Below are positions 15,966-23,313 of a stretch of DNA of 27,235 nt, one piece after another. Under the pieces are notes generated by a model. The model searched no databases. It was given only the letters and a program-made list of their open reading frames with translations, and was not told where the DNA came from. The stretch comes from Candidatus Zixiibacteriota bacterium (GTDB lineage: Bacteria > Zixibacteria > MSB-5A5 > GN15 > PGXB01). How positions within the stretch are numbered: position 1 is the first letter of the stretch; every line of letters begins with the position of its first letter. The translations under genes were made by a program, and so were the position numbers. The stretch covers positions 1-27,235 of the forward strand of contig JAAERC010000426.1 in assembly GCA_024230695.1 (NCBI GenBank), read 5' to 3'.

Positions 15966-17885
15966 GTGCGCTGGGTGTTATTAATTTCAAGAATCTTCGT
16001 GCTGGTTGCAGTTTTTGTCAGCTTTGCAATCTTTATTTCAGGTTGCGGCGGTGACGAAGGTGGTCGCGGAAGTCGCGGCAGTAAAACTTCGGGCAGATCG
16101 GATATTACCGATGCCGCCCTTAAAACTTATGTTCCACCGGGTGATTTGGATGAGTACTATCTCTTTTACTCGGGCGGTCATAGTGGTCAGGTTTACGTCG
16201 CTGGGGTGCCCTCTATGCGTCATATATCAACCATTCCGGTCTTCAGCCCTTATCCTGCAACCGGTTATGGATTTGACAACGAATCCAAAGAGATGCTTGG
16301 CGGCTTTACCTGGGGCGATTCTCATCATCCGGCCTTTTCCGAAACCGCCGGTGAATATGACGGACGCTGGCTATTTATTAATGATAATGCGCAGGGACGA
16401 ATCGCTCGAATTAATTTAGACGATTTCAAAACCAAGCAGATCCTGACGATTCCCAATGTCTCGGCGAATCATGGCTCATCGTTTGCCACAGAAAATACAG
16501 AATATCTAACGATGGCTACTCGTATGTCGGTCCCGTTCCCAGAAGGAACTTATGCTGATGTGACTGAATATGCCACCAAATACAAAGGTATAGTAGCTGG
16601 AATCAAAGTTGATCCTAATGATGGTGATATGTCTTTGGCTTGGGAGATCCTAATGCCGCCCTTTAATTACGATCTGGGCGACGCCGGAAAGAGCATGAGC
16701 TCTGAGTGGATGTTCTGGACCTGTTACAATTCCGAACGCGAATTTATCGAAGGTGGAAAACTTGAAGTTACCGCTTCTCAGAGAGATAAAGATTTTCTCG
16801 TGATGGTAAACTGGAAAGAAGCCGAGAAAGCGATTGCCGCCGGAAAATATAAGACTTATAAAGGTGCTAAGGTCATTGATCCGGCCAAAGCTCCCGGCGT
16901 TGTCTTCTTTGCCGGATTAGCCAAGAGCCCTCATGGGGTTGACGTTGCACCTAGCGGCAAATGGATAGTCGGCAGCGGTAAACTTTCACCGACAACAACA
17001 ATCTATAATTTCGAAAAAATTCTTAAAGCTATCGAAAATAAAGATTATGAGGATACCATCGATGGCATCCCGGTCCTGACCTATGAATCAGTTCGTGAAG
17101 CTGAGATGCCGGTTGGACTCGGACCGCTCCACACTCAATTCGACGATAAGGGTTATGCCTATACATCATTATTTGTCGAAAGCGCCGTGGCGAAGTGGAA
17201 ACTCCCTCCGTACGATGCGGGTGATGTAAACGATGCCAAGAAGATGGAAAAATATATAGTTGATAAGATTCCGGTAGCTTATAATATCGGGCATCTGGTC
17301 TCCGCCGAAGGCGATTCGAAATCTCCCGATGGCAACTATCTGGTCGCCCTGAACAAGCTATCCAAGGGCCGTCATCTCTCAGTTGGTCCATCGATTCCCG
17401 AATCAGGCCAATTGATCGATATTAGCGGCGAAAAGATGAAGTTGCTATACGATGCCTTTACAGAACCAGAACCTCATTATGCCGTTATGATTAAAGCTGA
17501 CAAGATCAATGCATTCGAGGTGTACAAAAAAGGTGAACATCCGAACAAAAATGCAGTTTGGTCGCCGGAAGAAACCTCAGTCACACGAAATGGCAGAAAA
17601 GTCACGGTAAAAATGATTGCGGTTCGCAGTTTCTTTGCACCTGATGTTATTCGCGTGAATAAGGGCGACGAAGTGACGGTTCATCTGACAAATATCGAAC
17701 AGACTCGTGATGAATTGCACGGTTTTGCAATCAATGATTATAATGTCAATATTATTGCCGACCCTGGTGAAACCAAATCAGTAACTTTTAGAGCTGATAA
17801 AGCAGGAGTTTATGCCTTCTATTGCACCAACTTCTGTTCGGCGCTCCATCAGGAGATGCAAGGTTACCTATTGGTCAAGCCGTAG
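15966..17885 (+). CDS. nosZ: Nitrous-oxide reductase, clade II, predicted lipoprotein
   Basis: Catalytic copper enzyme reducing N2O to N2, 639 residues from the GTG at 15966. The N-terminus is a Sec-type lipoprotein signal ending in FISGC (lipid-bearing C27) and a Gly/Ser/Arg-rich linker. There is no twin-arginine signal, as expected for clade II. The beta-propeller carries the Cu-Z histidines in DSHHP (H120, H121) and in NHG, SPHG, PLHTQ, IGHL and EPHY. The C-terminal cupredoxin has the Cu-A set: H585 in ELHGF, and C620, C624, H628 and M631 in CTNFCSALHQEM. All ligands are present, so it should be active. The electron-transfer complex lies upstream and assembly genes downstream. A 10-bp hairpin follows the stop. 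Confidence 0.97.
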   Translation: MRWVLLISRIFVLVAVFVSFAIFISGCGGDEGGRGSRGSKTSGRSDITDAALKTYVPPGDLDEYYLFYSGGHSGQVYVAGVPSMRHISTIPVFSPYPATGYGFDNESKEMLGGFTWGDSHHPAFSETAGEYDGRWLFINDNAQGRIARINLDDFKTKQILTIPNVSANHGSSFATENTEYLTMATRMSVPFPEGTYADVTEYATKYKGIVAGIKVDPNDGDMSLAWEILMPPFNYDLGDAGKSMSSEWMFWTCYNSEREFIEGGKLEVTASQRDKDFLVMVNWKEAEKAIAAGKYKTYKGAKVIDPAKAPGVVFFAGLAKSPHGVDVAPSGKWIVGSGKLSPTTTIYNFEKILKAIENKDYEDTIDGIPVLTYESVREAEMPVGLGPLHTQFDDKGYAYTSLFVESAVAKWKLPPYDAGDVNDAKKMEKYIVDKIPVAYNIGHLVSAEGDSKSPDGNYLVALNKLSKGRHLSVGPSIPESGQLIDISGEKMKLLYDAFTEPEPHYAVMIKADKINAFEVYKKGEHPNKNAVWSPEETSVTRNGRKVTVKMIAVRSFFAPDVIRVNKGDEVTVHLTNIEQTRDELHGFAINDYNVNIIADPGETKSVTFRADKAGVYAFYCTNFCSALHQEMQGYLLVKP

Positions 17886-17905
17886 TAATAATAATTAGCA
17901 AATAT

Positions 17906-17930
17906 CGGGGATAGAAATTCTCTGTCCCCG
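17906..17930 (+). terminator. Intercistronic hairpin after nosZ (attenuator or mRNA stabiliser)
   Basis: CGGGGATAGA (17906-17915) and TCTGTCCCCG (17921-17930) form a 10-bp stem with one G-U pair and a 5-nt loop. No T tract follows, so a full intrinsic terminator is unlikely. It may protect the 3' end of nosZ mRNA or lower expression of the downstream genes. Confidence 0.6.
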
Positions 17931-17946
17931 TATTAACGAGGGAAGA

Positions 17947-18579
17947 ATGGATATAAAATTATCCGGGATGAGTAAGGCTCTTATTAAACCGCTGAGTAAT
18001 AAAGCAAGGATATTACTGTTTGTGGCCGCAATAGTATTGATACCAACATTTTTCTACCCATTGTGGTATATGCAATTTTGGTCATACCAATATCCTGACA
18101 GCCTCACACTTTATATTTACAGTCATCAACTTGATGGTGGCGATGATGGTAATGACATCACTGAAATAAATATACTGAATCACTATATCGGAATGGCCGA
18201 ATTGGAGGAGGAGAATTTTACCGAATTGAAATGGATACCTCTGGCGATTGGTATTTTTATTGTCCTCACTATGAGAGCGGCTGTTTTCGCGCGGATTGGC
18301 AAGGTGGTCGATGTTTTGATGTTGTTTACATATTTCGGCTGTTTCAGCCTCTGGTCGTTTTGGTATAACCTAAGTTCCTATGGCCAAAACCTTGATCCGA
18401 AAGCATCGGTTAATATCGAACCGTTCACGCCGCCGTTATTCGGATTTGAACAGGTAGGCCAGTTCAAGGTCTGGAGTTATCCTCATGTTTCCTCTTATCT
18501 AATGGGGCTGTTTGCCTTGTTACTTGTATTATCAATAGTACTTTCCCTTAAAACCAGAAATGAATCTGGTATGAAGTAA
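17947..18579 (+). CDS. Nos-cluster four-helix membrane protein, function unknown
   Basis: A 210-residue protein with predicted membrane helices at about 22-42, 97-114, 118-140 and 183-200, and a periplasmic loop of about 55 residues after helix 1. The loop contains YPDSLTLYIYSHQLDGG and LNHYIGM (77-83), whose His and Met could bind copper. From memory, proteins with a similar LNHYIGM loop occur next to nosZ in other clade II clusters; I cannot check this here. GAGGGAAG gives a good ribosome site, and it lies 12 bp before the next gene. A role in NosZ maturation or copper delivery is plausible but unproven. Confidence 0.8.
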   Translation: MDIKLSGMSKALIKPLSNKARILLFVAAIVLIPTFFYPLWYMQFWSYQYPDSLTLYIYSHQLDGGDDGNDITEINILNHYIGMAELEEENFTELKWIPLAIGIFIVLTMRAAVFARIGKVVDVLMLFTYFGCFSLWSFWYNLSSYGQNLDPKASVNIEPFTPPLFGFEQVGQFKVWSYPHVSSYLMGLFALLLVLSIVLSLKTRNESGMK

Positions 18580-18590
18580 GGAGCCAACGT

Positions 18591-19097
18591 ATGCAACTAT
18601 TAAAAATAATGATTATCGGAATCTTTGCGGCAGTGATGATAACAGGCTGTTCTCAGGAAGATGCCTATGTCGATGATACTGCCGATCAAGCTCCCGGTCT
18701 GGTGGTGAAAGCCGAATCTCCAGCTCCAATGGATGCCCCCGTCTATATCGAGCCAAAATCAGACACTGATTGGGAAGCAAGAGTTAGTAATAAAAACGCC
18801 GAAATAATCGGAGTACTTAATATTATCAATCCGGTTGCATCCTATATTATCGCCGCTTTCGAGCAGTATGCCGATAAACTTGGCGAAGTCACCCATGAGG
18901 AATGGGAAGATACCGGTGCTCAGCTCGGCCGCGCCAATGCAATTTACGATGACTGCAAAAAGCGTATGGCTGCCAAGAAGTTTGATAAGAAATTATTCCT
19001 GGACCTTGAGGAAGCATGGCAAGTGTATGTGAAGGTTGGCGTAGCCGGAGTCCGGACCAAATCTATGATTGATAATGACCTCTCAAGAGCCAGCTGA
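18591..19097 (+). CDS. Small lipoprotein in the nos operon, function unknown
   Basis: A 168-residue predicted lipoprotein. The signal ends in MITGC, with lipid-bearing C20. An acidic, Pro-rich linker follows to about residue 55, then a compact, mostly helical domain (about 60-168) with a single further Cys (CKKRMAAKKF). No His/Met cluster, haem motif or known fold signature is visible. AAGGAG lies 8 nt before the ATG. Position between the LNHYIGM membrane protein and nosD suggests a periplasmic assembly factor or docking partner. I do not recognise the family. Confidence 0.75.
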   Translation: MQLLKIMIIGIFAAVMITGCSQEDAYVDDTADQAPGLVVKAESPAPMDAPVYIEPKSDTDWEARVSNKNAEIIGVLNIINPVASYIIAAFEQYADKLGEVTHEEWEDTGAQLGRANAIYDDCKKRMAAKKFDKKLFLDLEEAWQVYVKVGVAGVRTKSMIDNDLSRAS

Positions 19098-19127
19098 TTT
19101 TATTACACTGCTAACGTATTATATTTT

Positions 19128-20483
19128 ATGAGATTGTTAAGACATATTCTATTATTTTTCCTATTGGCAACATCTGCCAGTTTTGGGGAACTATATAGTA
19201 TTGAGAGTAATGATGGGTTACAGAATATCCTTAAAAAGTATAATTCCGGCGATACAATTTGCCTAAGTAATGGAATATATTCGGGGCCGTTTGATATTAT
19301 TACTCCGCTTACAATTATCGGTGATTCCGAAACTATTATTGATGGCAAAGGAATTGGCGATGTTTTATTACTCTCCGCCGACTCCATAACCTTAAAAAAA
19401 CTGACAGTGCAAAACTCAGGAACTCGTCTCTTAAAAGATCATGCCGGAATTAAAATCATTGGTGATAATATCAAAATCAGTGATTGTTTGATTCGAGATA
19501 ATCTGCATGGAATATATGTCAAAGGCGGCAGTATTATTAATATCCATAATAATGTGATAATCGGTCGCTTCAATATCCAGGAATCGGATCGCGGAAACGG
19601 GATTCACCTTTGGAATACGAAAAACAACTCGGTATTCAATAACGATATCAGTTTTGCCAGAGACGGAATCTATTTCTCATTTGCAAACAATACAGAAATA
19701 AAGGAAAATCATATTCATCAGTTGCGCTATGCGTTGCACTACATGTATTCTGATTCCAATAGCTTTGAAGACAATCTTTTTGACTACAATGTAGCCGGTT
19801 CGGCTTTGATGTTTTCTGAGCATATTTCTTTTAAAAGAAATGTTTTTGCTTTTTGCCGCGGTATGCGTGCTTATGGTATTCTGCTTCAATCGGTAGAGTA
19901 TTGCGAAGCATATGACAATCTTATTTTAGATAACACCAAAGGCGTTTTTTACGATGATGCCAATCATAATCGTTTTGAGAATAATGATATTATCCAGAAT
20001 GATATAGCGATTCATCTCAATGCTTCATGCGAAGACAACACCTTGCTTAATAATAATTTTATCTCTAATCTGGCCGAGGTGGAAATGCATGAATCGGCTA
20101 TAAACCTGACAACCTGGTCCAAAGATGAATCGGGCAATTTCTGGTCAGGTTACACCGGTTATGATATTGATGGGAACGGCGTGGGCGATATTCCATACCA
20201 TTTGCAAAGCACGTTTGAATTTATGGAACTCGATTATCCGGCTATTCGATTCTATCTTTATAGTCCGGCCGCACAATTATTGGCCGCCGCCGAAAAACGT
20301 ATTCCAATATTGCGCAAAACAAAGGTCGAGGACAAACATCCTTTGTTTAAGAGATTGGAAAATGATAATGTCCCTTATGATTGCTTAAAGGAATATGAAA
20401 CAAAATCTTCCTTTGGACATATGACTATTTGGATAGCCATATTTTTTCTGCCAATGGGAATGATGTGGGTATTACGTAAATGA
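19128..20483 (+). CDS. nosD: Periplasmic copper-insertion accessory protein NosD
   Basis: A 451-residue right-handed parallel beta-helix protein of the NosD/CASH family, needed with NosFY to build the Cu-Z centre. It has a signal peptide at about 1-20 and repeated NxI/NxF turns typical of beta-helix coils through about residues 60-340. A GNFWSGY-type block (about 335-341) follows, characteristic of NosD. A C-terminal transmembrane helix (about 432-449) should tether it to the inner membrane. The ATG has no clear ribosome site. It overlaps nosF by 4 bp (ATGA). Confidence 0.93.
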   Translation: MRLLRHILLFFLLATSASFGELYSIESNDGLQNILKKYNSGDTICLSNGIYSGPFDIITPLTIIGDSETIIDGKGIGDVLLLSADSITLKKLTVQNSGTRLLKDHAGIKIIGDNIKISDCLIRDNLHGIYVKGGSIINIHNNVIIGRFNIQESDRGNGIHLWNTKNNSVFNNDISFARDGIYFSFANNTEIKENHIHQLRYALHYMYSDSNSFEDNLFDYNVAGSALMFSEHISFKRNVFAFCRGMRAYGILLQSVEYCEAYDNLILDNTKGVFYDDANHNRFENNDIIQNDIAIHLNASCEDNTLLNNNFISNLAEVEMHESAINLTTWSKDESGNFWSGYTGYDIDGNGVGDIPYHLQSTFEFMELDYPAIRFYLYSPAAQLLAAAEKRIPILRKTKVEDKHPLFKRLENDNVPYDCLKEYETKSSFGHMTIWIAIFFLPMGMMWVLRK

Positions 20484-21373
20484 TTAAAGTTTTAGACTAT
20501 TCAAAAAAATATGGATCATTCGAAGCGGTCAAAAAAACCAATCTGCATATTAGGCGGGGCGAAATATATGCACTCTTAGGGCCAAATGGTGGCGGCAAAA
20601 CGACGATGTTCAAATCAATTGTCGGACTTTCAAAACCGACAACCGGAAAAATATTAATTGACAACGAGGATCTCTGGGAAAAATCCGAAGAAGTAAAAAG
20701 TAAACTCTCCTTTCTTCCTCAAAGAATAACTATACCGGATAATCTTAAAATCAGAGAGGTCTTGAAGTTTTTTTCATCTCTTAAGCAGGTATCCAAAAAT
20801 AGAGTAGATGAGGTATTATCACAGATCGATATCACCGGCAACCTCAACCAATATGTTGGTGAATTATCCGGAGGGATGATACAAAGGCTTGGTCTGGTTA
20901 TCACATTCCTGGGCGATGTCCCAATATATGTTCTTGATGAACCGACTCTGAATCTTGACCTCAATGGAATAAAAAAATTCCGGAGTTTTATATGCAAGCA
21001 GAAGGAATATGGAAAAACAATTCTTTTATCCACTCATGCTTTGCTTGAGGCAGAAAGTATTGCCGATCGGGTTGGGGTTGTCGCTTCTGGCAAAATAGTT
21101 TTGAACCAAAAGGTCAGCGAATTCAGAGAACGTGTTGAAAATAAAACAAGTATGCTTTTGGTCCTAACTAATCAGGACCCAAATTTAATTGCAGTTGCTC
21201 TACAAAATGGTGCCGTGACGGCAGAATTCGAAAACGGGCATCTGAGATACCGCGCCGATCAGATTAACCAGATAAAAGTGATTGAAGCAATACGTAAAAA
21301 TGGAGGTGGCATCCTGAACATTGCCACCGAAAAGCCGAATCTCAATCGGTTGATAGGAGAACATTATGAGTAA
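20480..21373 (+). CDS. nosF: ABC transporter ATPase NosF
   Basis: A 297-residue cytoplasmic ATPase pairing with NosY and NosD; the transporter is proposed to supply sulfur or energy for Cu-Z assembly. Walker A is GPNGGGKTT (34-42), the signature is LSGGM (129-133), Walker B with catalytic Glu is VLDEP (151-155), and an STH switch His lies near 187. The C-terminal 80 residues form the extra domain seen in NosF/CcmA-like ATPases. It overlaps nosD by 4 bp and nosL by 8 bp, indicating tight translational coupling. Confidence 0.94.
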   Translation: MIKVLDYSKKYGSFEAVKKTNLHIRRGEIYALLGPNGGGKTTMFKSIVGLSKPTTGKILIDNEDLWEKSEEVKSKLSFLPQRITIPDNLKIREVLKFFSSLKQVSKNRVDEVLSQIDITGNLNQYVGELSGGMIQRLGLVITFLGDVPIYVLDEPTLNLDLNGIKKFRSFICKQKEYGKTILLSTHALLEAESIADRVGVVASGKIVLNQKVSEFRERVENKTSMLLVLTNQDPNLIAVALQNGAVTAEFENGHLRYRADQINQIKVIEAIRKNGGGILNIATEKPNLNRLIGEHYE

Positions 21374-22091
21374 AAATACTTGCACTCTTATTTTTCTGGT
21401 CTTTCTTATTCTTCTTTCAATTGTATCATGCCAGATGAAAGTTGAGCCGATGATAACGGCCAATATCGATCAATGCGAACATTGTACGATGATTATACAA
21501 GACATTGATCATGGTTCCGTTTTGATTGATTCTATGGAAGAAATTCACACATATTGCAGCCCCGTCTGCATGATACTTGAGAAAGATAACATTGGGAAAG
21601 TATTTGCACAGAATAGTCAGTATTTATTCGACCATAACAATCTATCCGCTATTCCGGTTTCAAAGGCTTTCATAGTGCATGGCGATTTTAATACGGCGAT
21701 GGGCCATGGCCTGCTTGCCTTTGCGGATAAAACCGAAGCCGATCAATTTGCCATCGAAATGAATGGAGAAATATTGGACTGGAACGAATTGCGTATCAGA
21801 TATGAATCACCCGATAATATTATAAATCTGTCTGATAATCCTCAAAATGTGGAAGTCGCTAAAAATAATCTGATCTTTGTGACTTATAATAATATTACGG
21901 ATGAGGATATTACGATTAATCTGCTTGGTTATCAATGGGAAATGATGGTTCCGGCCAACTCTTCTGACAGCTCCATCTTTATTGCATCCAAACCGGGACA
22001 GGGTTTTGTGTTTCAAACAAATGGAAAAGAGAATTTATCAGCATTATTTGTAACCGGAGACCATACGTCAGAGGAAGCAACTTATAAATAG
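21366..22091 (+). CDS. nosL: Copper chaperone lipoprotein NosL with C-terminal extension
   Basis: A 241-residue outer- or inner-membrane lipoprotein that delivers Cu(I) to NosZ. The lipobox is SIVSC with C22. The copper site is CEHCTM (C37, C40, M42), equivalent to the CxxCGM of NosL. The NosL fold continues to about residue 155 (AFIVHGDFNTAMGHG). The remaining 85 residues are beta-rich and contain LLGYQWEMMVPANSS, and are not part of a standard NosL. The start overlaps the nosF stop by 8 bp. The tail may be a small cupredoxin-like or docking domain; no further Cys is present. Confidence 0.9.
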   Translation: MSKNTCTLIFLVFLILLSIVSCQMKVEPMITANIDQCEHCTMIIQDIDHGSVLIDSMEEIHTYCSPVCMILEKDNIGKVFAQNSQYLFDHNNLSAIPVSKAFIVHGDFNTAMGHGLLAFADKTEADQFAIEMNGEILDWNELRIRYESPDNIINLSDNPQNVEVAKNNLIFVTYNNITDEDITINLLGYQWEMMVPANSSDSSIFIASKPGQGFVFQTNGKENLSALFVTGDHTSEEATYK

Positions 22092-22108
22092 TATAATTGG
22101 TTAATTGC

Positions 22109-22933
22109 ATGAAAAAAATATTACTCATAGCCGGTCAAGATCTGAAGCTTAATCTAAGAAATAAATGGATCGTTGGAGTGTCCATTTTATTTGGTATTCT
22201 GACCTTGGCGATAGCCTACTCCGGAATGACTACGGCCGGATATGTCGGTTTTCAGGATTTCCGCAGAACTGGTGCCTCAATTGTCAGTTTGGTATTGTAT
22301 CTGGTTCCGATTTTGGCTCTGATGATGGGTACCTATACATTTGTATCTTCGAGAAAATATCTGGATTGGATTGTAACCCAGCCGATTTCACGATGGAAAA
22401 TAATTTTGGGTAAATATCTCGGGGCATTATCATCATTAGTCATTTCCACCGCGGCCGGATTTTCCGTGGCAGGAATAATAATCGCACTGCAAATTGGCGC
22501 TGAGGGCTCATGGAGGTTCATGTTGGTGGTCCTGTTTGCATTGCTTTTGGGAGCAGTCTTTTTAAGCCTGGCTTTTCTTCTTTCAATAATTGTTCATAGA
22601 CGACAATCCTCAGTCGGACTTTCACTATTTATATGGTTTTTCTTTGTTATTTTCTATGATCTGGCCATGTTCGCCAGTACGGTTTATTTATCGCATGGCA
22701 CTCTTAAGACCAGTCTACTCGTAGGATTATTATTCAATCCGGTTGATATGATACGAGTCGCCAGTCTGATGGTCATCGGCGGTGATTCAATTTTTGGCGC
22801 CGCTGGAGTTGTTGCTATCAAGATGCTGGGCAGTATGGGAACATTGTTAACACTTTCGCTGACTATTGTTATCGGATGGGTTATAGCACCCCTGCTCATT
22901 GCTCTTAAAATATTTCAGAAGCAGAACATCTGA
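22109..22933 (+). CDS. nosY: ABC-2 type permease NosY
   Basis: A 274-residue membrane protein with six predicted helices, the permease partner of NosF in Cu-Z maturation of NosZ. The ATG at 22109 (MKKILLIAGQDLKLNLRNKW) is preferred over an in-frame TTG at 22097, although no strong ribosome site is visible. The cytoplasmic N-terminal coupling segment, then helices from about residue 20 with the SSRKYLDWIVTQP loop near 80-95, match the NosY/ABC-2 family. It is the last gene of the operon. The conserved arm region of att-like site D begins 44 bp after its stop. Confidence 0.92.
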   Translation: MKKILLIAGQDLKLNLRNKWIVGVSILFGILTLAIAYSGMTTAGYVGFQDFRRTGASIVSLVLYLVPILALMMGTYTFVSSRKYLDWIVTQPISRWKIILGKYLGALSSLVISTAAGFSVAGIIIALQIGAEGSWRFMLVVLFALLLGAVFLSLAFLLSIIVHRRQSSVGLSLFIWFFFVIFYDLAMFASTVYLSHGTLKTSLLVGLLFNPVDMIRVASLMVIGGDSIFGAAGVVAIKMLGSMGTLLTLSLTIVIGWVIAPLLIALKIFQKQNI

Positions 22934-22976
22934 TAACTATGGATTTAGACATTTATAATCGGCTTCCTGTGCTCTA

Positions 22977-23191
22977 ATTGTGCCCCGGAAAATTCAAAAG
23001 CTTTTAAAACAGATCAAAAACAATCAAAACGCTTCAATAATCTATGACTATATGAGACAGGAAATTAAGTCGTAATTTGTTGATATATGGAAGCTTACGA
23101 AAACCATACTCCTATATTCTCCCCACCTCCAATTGCAACATGAAACAACGTAACAATTTATGCTAATGAGGTTCGACACAAACACCTCGAA
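22977..23191 (+). repeat. att-like site D: right-end arm region, eroded tmRNA-end core, left-end motif
   Basis: ATTGTGCC (22977-22984) lies 135 bp before the core. CGTAATTTG at 23071 (41 bp) and TTACGAAAAC at 23095 (17 bp) match site C at identical offsets. The core (23112-23131) keeps CCCCACCTCCA but has lost the TTCGATT half. AGGTTCG ... CACCTCGAA follows at 23169-23191. This is the most diverged copy and the outer edge of the array within this window. Confidence 0.65.
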
Positions 23192-23233
23192 GGAATAATG
23201 TACAACTATGAGTTTGCTATATTTTCATAATAT

Positions 23234-23268
23234 AAAAAACCCGGCAAGAAGAGAAATATCTAACCGGG
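23234..23268 (-). terminator. Intrinsic terminator of the giant beta-helix protein gene
   Basis: On the minus strand, CCCGG (complement of 23264-23268) and CCGGG (complement of 23240-23244) pair around a 19-nt loop and are followed by six T residues (A tract at 23234-23239). It lies about 45 bp past the stop codon. The 5-bp stem is short but GC-only. Confidence 0.6.
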
Positions 23269-23313
23269 CATAATACTCGTATTATATGTAAATAAGATTT
23301 ACTTTGTATTCAG

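Larger units (their letters stand above)
8014..23131. mobile_element. Putative tmRNA-integrated cassette 3 (complete N2O respiration module)
   Basis: About 15 kb between core C and core D. It contains copper receptor, regulator, electron-transfer complex, nosZ and the copper-insertion genes, all on the plus strand. It ends with the conserved arm region 22977-23111 directly after nosY. No recombinase, tRNA or plasmid gene lies inside. If the boundaries are real, the whole pathway would move as one unit. Its larger size and the eroded core D suggest it is the oldest of the three insertions. Confidence 0.4.
22934..23313. other. Convergent intergenic interval with att-like site D
   Basis: This 380-bp gap lies between nosY (plus) and the giant secreted protein gene (minus). 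It contains the fourth degenerate repeat (22977-23191) and a minus-strand terminator (23234-23268). No intrinsic terminator for the nos operon is evident, and no coding gene is supported. Confidence 0.6.

Noticed and set aside
15910..17885. nosZ as a frameshifted gene with an original start at the ATG 15910
   Set aside because: The peptide upstream of the frame change is not a recognisable export signal, and the GTG at 15966 has an ideal ribosome site and a complete lipoprotein signal. No frameshift is needed.
494..23131. Integrase, transposase or toxin-antitoxin genes inside the putative cassettes
   Set aside because: I looked in every gap and on both strands and found no frame with recombinase catalytic motifs or toxin-antitoxin character.
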